Shown here piece by piece: positions 28,062 to 36,880 of a stretch of 64,000 nucleotides of DNA. Source of the DNA: Neobacillus mesonae (GTDB lineage: Bacteria; Bacillota; Bacilli; Paenibacillales; Paenibacillaceae); NCBI GenBank assembly GCA_023715865.1, contig JAMBOW010000001.1, positions 2,418,001-2,482,000 on the forward strand, read 5' to 3'. The position numbers were made by a program, and so were the translations under genes. Every line of letters begins with the position of its first letter. Within the stretch, counting starts at the first letter, position 1. The notes below the pieces were generated by a model, which was not told the DNA's origin, ran no database searches, and saw only the letters and a program-made list of their open reading frames with translations.

Positions 28062-28084
28062 ACGTACTTCTTTAAGTTATTGAT

Positions 28085-28113
28085 AGATTAACATATTATT
28101 CCATATGTAGCAA
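28085..28113 (-). promoter_or_regulatory. Candidate promoter of the tad operon
   Basis: On the minus strand TTGCTA (28113-28108) and TAATCT (28090-28085) are separated by 17 bases, with a TGT just before the -10 (extended -10). The resulting leader would be about 90 bases and contain the hairpins. The -10 match is only partial. Confidence 0.35.
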
Positions 28114-28257
28114 GTCCATTTTCTTAAAAGCTGGTTATCCAGCGAAGCACTTGCTCCTCTGAACATCAAACATCCGTTCCCTTTTTTAACATTCTATAGT
28201 ACACTATTGAAATGCCTGCTCGCATACATATAAACAGCTTAGAATGGAGTGATCAAT

Positions 28258-28989
28258 ATGTCTAAGAGGTGGGCTCTCAGCATCCTATTCACCCTGGTTA
28301 TCCTAATCGCCGGCTGTACTCCGGCAGAAGATCATGAATACCCCCGGGTGCCTGTCACGCTCGATCGAGCCGTAGATGGCGATACGCTCAAAGTCATTTA
28401 TGAAGGAAAAAGTGACTCCGTTCGTTTGCTTTTGGTGGATACGCCGGAAACATCCCATCCGAAGCTTGGAGTACAGCCCTTAGGCAATGAGGCCAAGGCT
28501 TATACCAAAAAGGCCCTCGAAGAAGCAGACAAAATCGAGTTGGAATTTGATATCTGCGGGAACCGTGACAAGTATTCGCGGCTCCTGGCTTATGTATACT
28601 TAGATGGAGTTATGCTTCAGGAATCACTGCTTGAAGAGGGCCTCGCTAGAGTCGCTTACATCTATCAGCCGAATGTCCGTTACGTAGATCAGTTTGAGGC
28701 CATTCAGAAGGAAAGCCAGAAGAAAGGCATCGGCATTTGGGAGTTTGAAAATTACGCCCAAGAGGACGGCTTCCACCCAGCTGAATATGAGTCCAGTGAC
28801 AAGGAGAGCACAATCTCAGATTCCCAAACGCCTCCAAGCAATAGCTGTACAATTAAAGGGAATATCAATTCCAAAGGGGATAAAATATATCACACTGTAG
28901 ATTCTCCTCAATATAAAGCAACCAATCCGGAGGAATGGTTCTGCAGCGAGGAAGAAGCCATTGCTGCCGGTTTCCGTGCTCCCAAATAA
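28258..28989 (+). CDS. Secreted thermonuclease (SNase-like) lipoprotein
   Basis: A 243-residue exported nuclease of the staphylococcal nuclease family. The N-terminal signal has a lipobox LIAGC near residue 20, so it is probably lipid-anchored outside the cell. The SNase core spans about residues 35-155: RAVDGDTLKV, RLLLVDTPE (catalytic Arg and Glu region) and NRDKYSRLLAYVYLDG (second catalytic Arg). A C-terminal block around residues 195-243 (IKGNINSKGDKIYH, PEEWFCSEEEAIAAGFR) is a small domain often appended to such nucleases. ATG 28258 follows GGAGTG; GTG 28249 overlaps that site. Divergent from the tad operon. Confidence 0.92.
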   Translation: MSKRWALSILFTLVILIAGCTPAEDHEYPRVPVTLDRAVDGDTLKVIYEGKSDSVRLLLVDTPETSHPKLGVQPLGNEAKAYTKKALEEADKIELEFDICGNRDKYSRLLAYVYLDGVMLQESLLEEGLARVAYIYQPNVRYVDQFEAIQKESQKKGIGIWEFENYAQEDGFHPAEYESSDKESTISDSQTPPSNSCTIKGNINSKGDKIYHTVDSPQYKATNPEEWFCSEEEAIAAGFRAPK

Positions 28990-29025
28990 TTATGACGACC
29001 AAGCAGGTTGTCTAGCAGCTCAGCT

Positions 29026-29065
29026 CAAAAAGCCGCCTCTCGAAATACGAAAGGCGGCTTCGTTT
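29026..29065. terminator. Bidirectional terminator between the nuclease and DCC genes
   Basis: Stem AAGCCGCCT (29030-29038) / AGGCGGCTT (29052-29060). T-rich sequence follows on the plus strand (CGTTTATTTTT) and five T on the minus strand, serving the two convergent genes. Confidence 0.9.
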
Positions 29066-29072
29066 ATTTTTA

Positions 29073-29486
29073 TTATAAAAACCGTTCTCGAATATCCGGA
29101 GTAGGCAGCATGCAGGCATCCTCCCCATCCCGGCCAAACCACCGATAGCGATTGCGAGCAACGAGATTGTATACTTTATCCCTGATAAACTTTGGTACGA
29201 TCATAAATACAGAAGCCAAGAAATAAGGAAATTTCAGTTTGCGAGCCACCCGAAGTGCTGCAGTCGAGCGTGTATAGAATCTTCCTTTTTCTATATAAAC
29301 AAAGGTATCCATGCCATTCTCGGGCAGTTCCCCTTGCTTGAGCAGTTGTCTTCCCACATCCGATTGAAGTGATGCAAAATGAAATTCACCTTGTACGTCT
29401 CGCTGAATAATCCATTTGGTTAGTCCCTGGCATAGATGACAAACACCATCAATAAGCACAATGTTTTTGTTCATATGTTCCTGCAT
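29073..29486 (-). CDS. yuxK: Thiol-disulfide oxidoreductase DCC family protein
   Basis: A 137-residue protein of the DUF393/DCC family. The defining DxxCxLC element appears as IDGVCHLCQG near residue 15, and the C-terminal RYRWFGRDGE is also conserved. The family is predicted to be thioredoxin-like and to have redox activity, but a physiological substrate is not known. The start ATG follows GGGAGGG. Monocistronic. Confidence 0.9.
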   Translation of the reverse strand: MQEHMNKNIVLIDGVCHLCQGLTKWIIQRDVQGEFHFASLQSDVGRQLLKQGELPENGMDTFVYIEKGRFYTRSTAALRVARKLKFPYFLASVFMIVPKFIRDKVYNLVARNRYRWFGRDGEDACMLPTPDIRERFL

Positions 29487-29529
29487 GGACGATCCCTCCC
29501 GGGTATACTTGCGCTAGGTCATCATATAG

Positions 29530-29562
29530 AAAAAAAGCGCTAGGATACTCCTCCTAGTCGCT
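29530..29562 (-). terminator. Intrinsic terminator after the small CPxC protein gene
   Basis: On the minus strand AGCG(A)CTAGGA / TCCTAGCGCT forms a stem with one bulged A, followed by seven T. Confidence 0.85.
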
Positions 29563-29583
29563 TGTCATCGAACGTAAGCCTTC

Positions 29584-29859
29584 TTACTTGGTGGCTTGTT
29601 CGATCAAATCGTTATCGCGAATTTGCTCATGAATCTCTCCTGCAAACTGATCCATGCATTTGCAGATAAAGTCTTTACGGCATACCGGACAAGGTGTCTT
29701 TTGAAGACGGCTGATGCTTGTCATTTTCCATTCCGGATCACGGGAATAGAATACACGACAAAGCGTTCCGTCCGCGAGCTTCATTGTAAACTCGTAAAGT
29801 CCGGCTTCTTCATTTCGGCTGGCAGTTGTTAAGTCTACAATCTGTGGTCTATAAGACAT
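29584..29859 (-). CDS. Small cysteine-cluster protein of unknown function
   Basis: Not recognised by family. It has 91 residues from ATG 29859, which follows AGGTGATTAC. An in-frame ATG at 29889 lacks a ribosome site. The N-terminal half is beta-rich (LYEFTMKLADGTLCRVFYSR). Near residues 57-70 a cysteine cluster CPVCRKDFICKC could bind zinc or serve as a redox site. The tail is acidic. The clear start, compact cysteine motif and own terminator support a real gene. Confidence 0.75.
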   Translation of the reverse strand: MSYRPQIVDLTTASRNEEAGLYEFTMKLADGTLCRVFYSRDPEWKMTSISRLQKTPCPVCRKDFICKCMDQFAGEIHEQIRDNDLIEQATK

Positions 29860-30009
29860 GTAATCACCTGTGATTTCAAATTTATTCATGCCACGTACGC
29901 ATTAGTACTTAGTCATATTAAAGAATTTTAACCCTGATGTCAAATCCCTATACCCCTAAAATCTATATTGTCTGCACTTCGCCAACATTTTCTTTGGAGG
30001 ATCATAATA

Positions 30010-30051
30010 AAAGCCGGAAACTCATGCATTTTTAGCAAGAGCTCCGGCTTT
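30010..30051 (-). terminator. Intrinsic terminator after ohr
   Basis: On the minus strand AAAGCCGGA / TCCGGCTTT encloses a 24-base loop and is followed by TATTATG. The long loop makes it weaker than others in the window. Confidence 0.65.
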
Positions 30052-30069
30052 CAGTGACTTTCGAAGATC

Positions 30070-30489
30070 TTAAATCACATTCAGCTCAACCGGAATATTT
30101 CCGCGTGTCGCTTTGGAATAAGGGCAGAATTCATGAGCTTTTTTGGCCAGATCCTCTGCTTGTGCACGGTCTACACCTGGAATTTTCACGTCAAGGCGAA
30201 CAGCAAGCTGAAATCCATCATCCTTAGGATCCTTGCCGATCATCACGTTGCTTGTCACCTCAACATCGCTCAGTTTCACGCCTTCTTTACGAGCAATGTT
30301 AGAGAGCGCGCTCTCGTAGCATGCGCCATACCCAGCTGCAAACAGCTGCTCAGGGTTTGTTGCATTGCCGCCTGCACCGCCAAGCTCTTTTGGTGTGGAA
30401 AGGTCATGACGCAATACACCGTCTGATGTTTCAAATTTACCGTCTCTACCACCGCGTATTGTCGCTGTTGCTGTATACAATGCTTCCAT
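30070..30489 (-). CDS. ohr: Organic hydroperoxide resistance protein (OsmC/Ohr family)
   Basis: A 139-residue cytoplasmic thiol peroxidase that reduces organic hydroperoxides. The two catalytic cysteines are present: Cys57 in AAGYGACYESAL and Cys122 in HEFCPYSKATRGN. The family's conserved early Arg is probably in TATATIRGGRDGK. Together with ATNPEQLFAAGY these identify Ohr rather than OsmC. The start ATG follows AAAAGGAGCG. No MarR-type OhrR gene adjoins it, so regulation is not visible here. Confidence 0.95.
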   Translation of the reverse strand: MEALYTATATIRGGRDGKFETSDGVLRHDLSTPKELGGAGGNATNPEQLFAAGYGACYESALSNIARKEGVKLSDVEVTSNVMIGKDPKDDGFQLAVRLDVKIPGVDRAQAEDLAKKAHEFCPYSKATRGNIPVELNVI

Positions 30490-30671
30490 TATAATCGCTC
30501 CTTTTCATCTGTAATCTTGAATTATCTTGCGTTTCACTTCTATGCGTTATGCACTATAACAAACTAAATCAAGCCCTTGGCAAAATGGTTTTGCCTATGC
30601 TTTTTTCTTAAACTTGTTATCTGCAAATTAAACATTAGTAAAGAATCGCATCAGATTACAGCGGAACGAAT

Positions 30672-31643
30672 TTACAGCGAAACAGGCTTCGCAGACTCTC
30701 CTTTAACCAAAGTTACATAAATTCGTTCATTCTCAACCGTTTCTCCGCTGAGCAGCTTTAGGAGCTGCTCAGCAGCAAGTGCGCCCCATTTCCGCTTCGA
30801 ATAATTAATCGTTGATAGTCTTGGCTGCATATAGCCTGCCAGCTCTATGTTATCGAATCCAATCAAGTGGATCTGCTCTCCGATCTGAAAGTCCGTTTCG
30901 GCCAGTCGATTGGATAAACCAATCGCCATCTCATCATTGAGACAGAATACGGCAACAGGCTCTTTGTATTCTCTCAAAATCTGCTCAGCTGCCCTTTCTC
31001 CTCCGGTCTTCTCAAAATCACCGCAAATCTCAATGAATTCCACATCCTGAGTCCGTTCAGATACCATGCGGACAGCTTTCATCCGCTGCATGGAATCATA
31101 AGATCCCTCCGGACCTGATACAACATAGATTTTCTTATGTCCAAGCTCAATCAGATGCTCCATCGCTAGTGTCGCACCCGCTTTATTATCCAGAAGCACC
31201 TGATTGATGTTCGGATGAGTAAGCTCGCGATCAAGCACTACAATTTTATGACCTAAATCCGCATACTTTTGCAGCTCCTTGCTGGCAAACATTTGATCCA
31301 GAATGATAGCACCGTCAATCATTCGCTCCGGCAGCATCCGATGAGACCGTTCTCCGCTGCATACGATCAGATCATATCCCTGCAAATTACTGACCTCCTT
31401 CATACCGTGAAGAAGGTCACCGTATACATCCCCGCGAAAATCGGTCAGAAATACGCCGACGATTTTGGTTTCACGCTTCTTTAAATTTCTAGCTGCCGCA
31501 TTCGGCACATAGTTTAATTCCTTGGCGATGGCCAGAATTTTAGAGCTCGTTTCGTCCGTCACCTTATTGCTCCCATTAAGGGCATAAGACACCGTAGAAA
31601 TAGAAACCCCGGCTTTTTTGGCAATGTCCTTAATACTGACCAA
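30672..31643 (-). CDS. LacI-family transcriptional regulator of the GH94 operon
   Basis: A DNA-binding repressor with the LacI helix-turn-helix at the N-terminus (SIKDIAKKAGVSISTVSYAL and the hinge ELNYVPNAAARNLKKR), then a periplasmic-binding-protein-like sensor domain to residue 323. The start is probably TTG 31643 (VSIKDIAKKAG right after it), behind GAGGA. An in-frame ATG at 31661 would add six residues. It is the last gene of the esterase-ABC-GH94 operon, and two LacI-type palindromes lie at the operon promoter, so autoregulated repression relieved by the imported sugar is likely. Confidence 0.93.
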   Translation of the reverse strand: MVSIKDIAKKAGVSISTVSYALNGSNKVTDETSSKILAIAKELNYVPNAAARNLKKRETKIVGVFLTDFRGDVYGDLLHGMKEVSNLQGYDLIVCSGERSHRMLPERMIDGAIILDQMFASKELQKYADLGHKIVVLDRELTHPNINQVLLDNKAGATLAMEHLIELGHKKIYVVSGPEGSYDSMQRMKAVRMVSERTQDVEFIEICGDFEKTGGERAAEQILREYKEPVAVFCLNDEMAIGLSNRLAETDFQIGEQIHLIGFDNIELAGYMQPRLSTINYSKRKWGALAAEQLLKLLSGETVENERIYVTLVKGESAKPVSL

Positions 31644-31709
31644 TAGTCCTCGCTCCCTCATATGTAACCAAGCCTTGTTTTGTTAAAGCTTTTTTGTCAT
31701 TTAAAATTT

Positions 31710-34700
31710 TTACTTCATATAAAGATCAATTACATTTTGCTGTTGATCCAGCTCTTTATTTAGAATATCGCGCTTGATGCGGAGTCCGCCTGTACGGTAT
31801 GGATTATCTAATCGGATGGCTTCGATTTCTTTTCCATTAATCAGTACTCGATCAGCAGCATTGTCCTTCATGTGATATACAAATGTCACTTTTTTGCCTG
31901 CTACTTCAAAATCGAACTCAAGACCATCCAATTCCTGCGGCAGGACAGGGTCAAGAACGACATCCTGCTCATCCTGACGTACACCCAGCGCATTCGATAT
32001 GAGCTGATTCATGTAAATCCCCGGACCGCTGGAATAAATTCTCCATCCGCCTTTTACCTTAACCTTGCCGGCCTTCAGTTCTTCAAAGGACTCCTGTGCT
32101 TCGTATCGATTATTGAATTTACCGTCGGAGCTGCTGAAATAAGCATTGCTTTGACGGAGCTCCGCATTCGGAACGACCTCTCTAATGCCAACCGGATTAA
32201 TGATACCGAGCCCGCTCCACACTTCATCCTTGTATCCCAGTTTCGCCATGGCTTCAACATAACGAATATGAGCATGAACATATTGGAGACCGACCTCGCG
32301 GCCAAAATTGGACGCCTGCTCCGCTCTCTTGAAATGAGTGCTAACTCCCCCGGCATACACTGCCGGTCTGTTCATCAGTCTGACGCCATCCGGGCAAAAT
32401 AAACGTTCCTTAATAAGGTCATAGTGAGATTTTGCCTGCTCGGAAGTAAGCAGCTCAGCAATAATGCTTCTAGTCATCGGAAGCAGACGATACTGAATCC
32501 CTGTTTCATTGTCGGAAGGATGAAGCATCAGCTTCGCTTCTTCCGGTTTTTCCATATACACAAAGCCTGGAATGACTTCCGTATCAAGCATGTATTTCTG
32601 ATAATCTGCTTTAATGCCTTCTGAAATCTCCATTAGTTCTCCGGCGAAGGAGCCATTTACAGGAGCTATTGCACGTGACAGCTGCCGCATCGTTTGATAC
32701 GTAAGCGCCACGGTCCAGCTGCTGATCATATACTGCTTCAGTTGAGCATTCGCTGGCTGCAGCGTATCGTCCCAGTCTCCGTCTCCGTAGGAAGAAAGGT
32801 ACGTGTTATGAAGAAAATGATCCTGAATGTATTTAATTTCTTTTCTTGCATGTTCCAGAATCGAAGCCGTGTCTTTGGTGAAATTAAACCCATGTTTTAC
32901 CGTGTATGGCACCTGCTCATCTAAAATGGCATAGTCGCCTGTTGCATTCAAATAATCACTGAGTACCTTGAGCGGCCATACAATAATATCGCCATGGCTT
33001 TCCTCCTGCTGGACTTTGAAATACCGGTCAAACATGAACCATTGCGGCCAGTTGCCGTCATCTTCGAATTGGTGAGAATACACCATTTTAAGAATATCAC
33101 GTACCTGCTCGTATTTTTGCGTCGCCATAAAATATTCAACCGGTCCTTGGCACACGTCCCTTGTTCCCCACGCTGCGCCTCCGTATTGCTCAAGCCCATG
33201 AGGAACCGAGTAATGAACCAGCATATTATGCGTATACCACCAGGCAAGCGAGTTAACCTTGAACAGCTCCTCTTCCCGCCCTTTATCTGAAAATTTCAAA
33301 TGAAATCCATTCATGACCCCACGGAAGAATTCGCGGTACTTCTCTTTTTCCACATGGAAGTTCGGAATTTCCGAAAAAAGAGATTCTCCTCCCAGCAACC
33401 CTTGCACAGTCAACGTAAAGCTATTGCTTTCCGACAGCGCGAGAACAGTTAGGCCAGCATCACCAGCAGCGACACCGTCAGCAATGAATGTTTCATCATG
33501 AACCTCGGTTTTGGCCCCGTCAACCCACAGCTTGTAGGATAGCAGCGGATAAATCTCATGACTTAGCGAGGATGCATCAGCGGTAAAGATCAGCTTGCCG
33601 TTCTCCTCTGTCATATGAACCGGTACCTCGTATTCATTTACGTTCATCGTCATTTGGTTCGTCACCAAATACCGGTAGCTTCGGCCGCTCTCCGAGCGTA
33701 CATGAAGGTGAACCTCCGGACGGTCCGTTGTCGTAAAATTCGTGATAACGAGCGTATCATCCTTCATTTTATAATACCATCGAACATAGTTAAATCCGAT
33801 TTCAAAGAGGGAAGCCATCGTCAAGAGCCGGTACTCCCCGTCCTGCTCGACATAGATCCGTTGCCCCGCCGTCTTAGGTATATTAAGGGCGCTGCGTGAA
33901 TTGCTCATGAGCTTATTGAAGTTCGTATTGCCCACAACCAGATGCGAATTGAATATTCCATACATATATGACGTTGTTGTCACGACCGGCGTTCCGAGTT
34001 TTACATTGTCCCCGCTCATCAAGATATGCCCGTGCGGACGTTCAACCAGCATCTCTTTTTCTTTAAGCACCACATGCTCAAAGGTGTCTGTAAAGAATGC
34101 AAGCAGCTTTCCGTCAGCGTACTCCGCTTGGTGTCTGTCAGCTTCAGGGAACAGGCTGGTTATTTCCGCTTCAGTCAACGCTTCTCCGGCCAGCGTCTTT
34201 CCGATATATGGTTTAAGAGATGCAGCAGTCAGCTTGGAAGCTGATGCCTGTGCATTTCTTTCTTTTTCCAAAGAAAATGTATTCCAGGCTTCCTCAAGCT
34301 CTTCTTTGTATTCAAGCTCAGTAATCGCCTCTTCATGACTCGGACGAAACAGTCCGTAAAAAACAAATGCCGTTTCTCCCGCAAGCTTCGTAAGCTCGGA
34401 TTGCAGCGCTGTATAAGCAAACTCATATTGGTACACTTCGTTTGCAAGCTGTGCCTTCCGGAGTGCTTCGGGCTCATTCGTTTCTTTATAGGTTAGACCA
34501 AAAAATTGAAATCCGTCCGTGGAGTAGCCTCTCGCTCGAGTTAAGGAACCTTGCTGAAGGTAAGGGAACTTCCCGCCTTGCGGCTGATTTTGCCGTGAGC
34601 ATACGACATAACCCTTCTCTGAGTCTTCAAAAATAGCATGATCTATATACTGCGATAAATAAGCCTCATTGCTGCGAACAGCGCCCACATCTGCAATTCC

Positions 34701-35078
34701 GATATCCTGACCGTAAATAACATCTACCTTCTGACCTTCGCCTCGAAGTCTTACGTCCCAAAACCACACGCCTTTATCCGTTGGTCCAAACGTCACACTG
34801 TACTCTATGTTTCGAGCCGTGCCTGTCCATTCCAGAAAACGTCCTTTCTGATGTACGCTGCTCCCGGAGTGGATACCAAGTAAAGGCAATGCTTCTATCC
34901 CATTTTCTGTGTGAACCCGCAGATAGATATTGTTGAGTGAACCGTCAATGGGGCTGAGCATGAGCTGGTTGATCATGGTCGTGCCGCTGGAGGCTTGAAA
35001 TAAATCTCCGCTTTCCCAAAAAGTAAAGGATAACTCCCCTGCCTGCACACATCGTTTCGTATTCGTCAGTGTTGTCAT
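31710..35078 (-). CDS. GH94-type glycoside phosphorylase, probable 1,2-beta-oligoglucan phosphorylase
   Basis: A 1122-residue cytoplasmic protein. The N-terminal half is beta-sandwich (residues 1-about 300 and 330-560). An alpha/alpha-barrel follows from about 600, with the catalytic-acid region YGDGDWDDTLQ near residue 765, matching the position of the Asp in GH94 enzymes. The length is far above cellobiose phosphorylase (about 800) and close to the roughly 1100-residue sophorooligosaccharide phosphorylases of Listeria and Lachnoclostridium. Those also sit with a solute-binding protein and two permeases. It would split beta-1,2-glucans with phosphate to glucose-1-phosphate. The substrate is inferred from length and context. 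The start ATG follows AGGAGG. Confidence 0.8.
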   Translation of the reverse strand: MTTLTNTKRCVQAGELSFTFWESGDLFQASSGTTMINQLMLSPIDGSLNNIYLRVHTENGIEALPLLGIHSGSSVHQKGRFLEWTGTARNIEYSVTFGPTDKGVWFWDVRLRGEGQKVDVIYGQDIGIADVGAVRSNEAYLSQYIDHAIFEDSEKGYVVCSRQNQPQGGKFPYLQQGSLTRARGYSTDGFQFFGLTYKETNEPEALRKAQLANEVYQYEFAYTALQSELTKLAGETAFVFYGLFRPSHEEAITELEYKEELEEAWNTFSLEKERNAQASASKLTAASLKPYIGKTLAGEALTEAEITSLFPEADRHQAEYADGKLLAFFTDTFEHVVLKEKEMLVERPHGHILMSGDNVKLGTPVVTTTSYMYGIFNSHLVVGNTNFNKLMSNSRSALNIPKTAGQRIYVEQDGEYRLLTMASLFEIGFNYVRWYYKMKDDTLVITNFTTTDRPEVHLHVRSESGRSYRYLVTNQMTMNVNEYEVPVHMTEENGKLIFTADASSLSHEIYPLLSYKLWVDGAKTEVHDETFIADGVAAGDAGLTVLALSESNSFTLTVQGLLGGESLFSEIPNFHVEKEKYREFFRGVMNGFHLKFSDKGREEELFKVNSLAWWYTHNMLVHYSVPHGLEQYGGAAWGTRDVCQGPVEYFMATQKYEQVRDILKMVYSHQFEDDGNWPQWFMFDRYFKVQQEESHGDIIVWPLKVLSDYLNATGDYAILDEQVPYTVKHGFNFTKDTASILEHARKEIKYIQDHFLHNTYLSSYGDGDWDDTLQPANAQLKQYMISSWTVALTYQTMRQLSRAIAPVNGSFAGELMEISEGIKADYQKYMLDTEVIPGFVYMEKPEEAKLMLHPSDNETGIQYRLLPMTRSIIAELLTSEQAKSHYDLIKERLFCPDGVRLMNRPAVYAGGVSTHFKRAEQASNFGREVGLQYVHAHIRYVEAMAKLGYKDEVWSGLGIINPVGIREVVPNAELRQSNAYFSSSDGKFNNRYEAQESFEELKAGKVKVKGGWRIYSSGPGIYMNQLISNALGVRQDEQDVVLDPVLPQELDGLEFDFEVAGKKVTFVYHMKDNAADRVLINGKEIEAIRLDNPYRTGGLRIKRDILNKELDQQQNVIDLYMK

Positions 35079-35166
35079 GTGTTAGTATGTTCCTCCTATC
35101 TACTCTCTCTTTACATATAAAAAGCTATATCAGCTAGAATTCTGCCTCTACGTTTAGAAAGAATGA

Positions 35167-35204
35167 ACCAAAGAAATTATTCGTTTGGCGAATCCCTCTT
35201 TGGT
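35167..35204 (-). terminator. Hairpin between the binding protein and phosphorylase genes
   Basis: ACCAAAGA (35167-35174) and TCTTTGGT (35197-35204) pair perfectly, with an inner ATTCG/CGAAT stem. On the minus strand it follows the binding-protein stop by about 20 bases and is trailed by a broken T run (TTCATTCTTTCT). Partial termination or 3'-end protection would raise binding-protein levels over the enzyme. Confidence 0.6.
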
Positions 35205-35225
35205 CCACTCTATGAATATGAAGAT

Positions 35226-36827
35226 TTACTCGGATTCCAGTGCGTTCAGTTCATCCAGCACAGGCTGAACAAGAGACATTTTGCTCTCTACCCATGCTTT
35301 CCAGTTCGCTTCGAGGTCTCCCTCTTTCAGAATCAGGTTCGTATACTCGGTAGCGTAATCAAAGGATGCCTGATTTTTTGCTTTGGAATCGTACAGCTGC
35401 ATTGTCCAGTCGTACTCTGCCAGTGCATCGCCTTCTTCTCCAAGCTTCGCTTTGTTCTGATAATGGGTCAGCGCTCTTTCACGAAACTCTTGTTTAATTG
35501 CCGGGTTAATCATACTGAAGTCGTCGCCAAGCAAGTACAAGCCTTCAAAACGGCTAGGGTATTTATCCTCAAGACTAGTGCCATCAGGAAGCAGGCTCTT
35601 CAGCTCGCCGTTATCGCCATATTCCCAATCCGTTCCTTCAAAGCCCATGTTGAGGATCAGCTGTCCTTCTTCACTGGTCGTATAGTCAACCATGTCCATG
35701 ATGCGTTCAAATTTAGCTTCGTCGATATCCGGAGAGAAGATCAAAGCAGACCAGAAATTGGCTTGCTCCAGATTGCGGTATTTACCGTCATCTCCAAGCA
35801 CGATTGCAGTGTGCACGATTTCGCTGCTCTCAACACCAAGGTTCTTTCTCATTGCCGTATCTACGTCTTGTCTATAAGAAGCAAGTCCGCCAAGACTAGT
35901 AATGGCTGCAGTTCCGCTTACTCTGAAGTTGTCGCTGCCTTCACTATTTTTCCAAGTGTAAAACTCTGGATTAAGCAGGCCTTCTTTATATGCCTCTTGC
36001 ATTAATTTAAGACCAGTAAGTGTCTCCTCATCTGCACCACCCCAGTGATACTGACCATCCTCACCTTTGTAGAATGCAGACTCCACTCGAGCGTGCTCAC
36101 TGTTAGGCATGATCATGTTCGTAAGCGTATCATCTGCATTATAGGAGATAGGGACCAGATTTGAGCCTACGTTGCCTGGATCCTGCTCTTTAACGAGTCT
36201 TGCATATTCCATCAGTTCACTTGTGGTGTATGCATCCTTCAGTTCAAAGCCTACAGCTTCAGCCCAGTCCTTGCGAAGTGCGATAACACCGATCTGGTTA
36301 ACCAAAGGATCTGCTGGCTTGTTCTCGTAGTACACCGGTCTTGGCAGCAAATAAGTGCCGCCTGTCAATTCCTCCAGCTGCTCGCCAAGGCCTGTCAGCT
36401 CGTAGGCTGCAGCCACGTTAGGCCAGCGCTCTTTCCAGTCATCAGGGAATTTGTACAGCAAACCTTGATCGATGTAATTCATTGCGTCACCATGAACATA
36501 ATTCCATGTCGCTACATCAGGCAGATCCCCGGAGTTGATCCATAGACGAAGCTTTTCTCCCCAGGAATCCCATTCAATAAAGTTGTACTCCCAATCAATG
36601 TTGTACTTATCCATCCAAAACTGGTGAAATTCATTATCAAGCTGTCCGTCTTTCAATTGAATGGTGCTTGCTACGGAAACCGTCATCTTGTCAACGTAGT
36701 TTCCGTTCTCGTCTTTCTCGTTTCCCCCGGATGCCCCGCCGCTCGAACAAGCTGTCATAATGAGCAGAACTAGACACATTGCTGCTACCAGCGCCGATTT
36801 CATAAACTGCTTTCTGTTCGTTTTCAT
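35226..36827 (-). CDS. Extracellular solute-binding lipoprotein of a carbohydrate ABC importer
   Basis: A 533-residue substrate-binding protein. It has a signal peptide and lipobox near residue 26 (LLIMTACSSGG), then an acidic, aromatic-rich mature domain in the LplA/family-1 style. It captures the sugar outside the membrane for the two permeases encoded upstream. The downstream GH94 enzyme suggests a gluco-oligosaccharide ligand. No ATPase gene is in the operon, so it likely shares an MsmX-type ATPase, which is usual for this group. Confidence 0.92.
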   Translation of the reverse strand: MKTNRKQFMKSALVAAMCLVLLIMTACSSGGASGGNEKDENGNYVDKMTVSVASTIQLKDGQLDNEFHQFWMDKYNIDWEYNFIEWDSWGEKLRLWINSGDLPDVATWNYVHGDAMNYIDQGLLYKFPDDWKERWPNVAAAYELTGLGEQLEELTGGTYLLPRPVYYENKPADPLVNQIGVIALRKDWAEAVGFELKDAYTTSELMEYARLVKEQDPGNVGSNLVPISYNADDTLTNMIMPNSEHARVESAFYKGEDGQYHWGGADEETLTGLKLMQEAYKEGLLNPEFYTWKNSEGSDNFRVSGTAAITSLGGLASYRQDVDTAMRKNLGVESSEIVHTAIVLGDDGKYRNLEQANFWSALIFSPDIDEAKFERIMDMVDYTTSEEGQLILNMGFEGTDWEYGDNGELKSLLPDGTSLEDKYPSRFEGLYLLGDDFSMINPAIKQEFRERALTHYQNKAKLGEEGDALAEYDWTMQLYDSKAKNQASFDYATEYTNLILKEGDLEANWKAWVESKMSLVQPVLDELNALESE

Positions 36828-36880
36828 GTTTTACCCCCATGTTTGATATAGAATTTAAAAATGAAAATTCTAATGTATCA

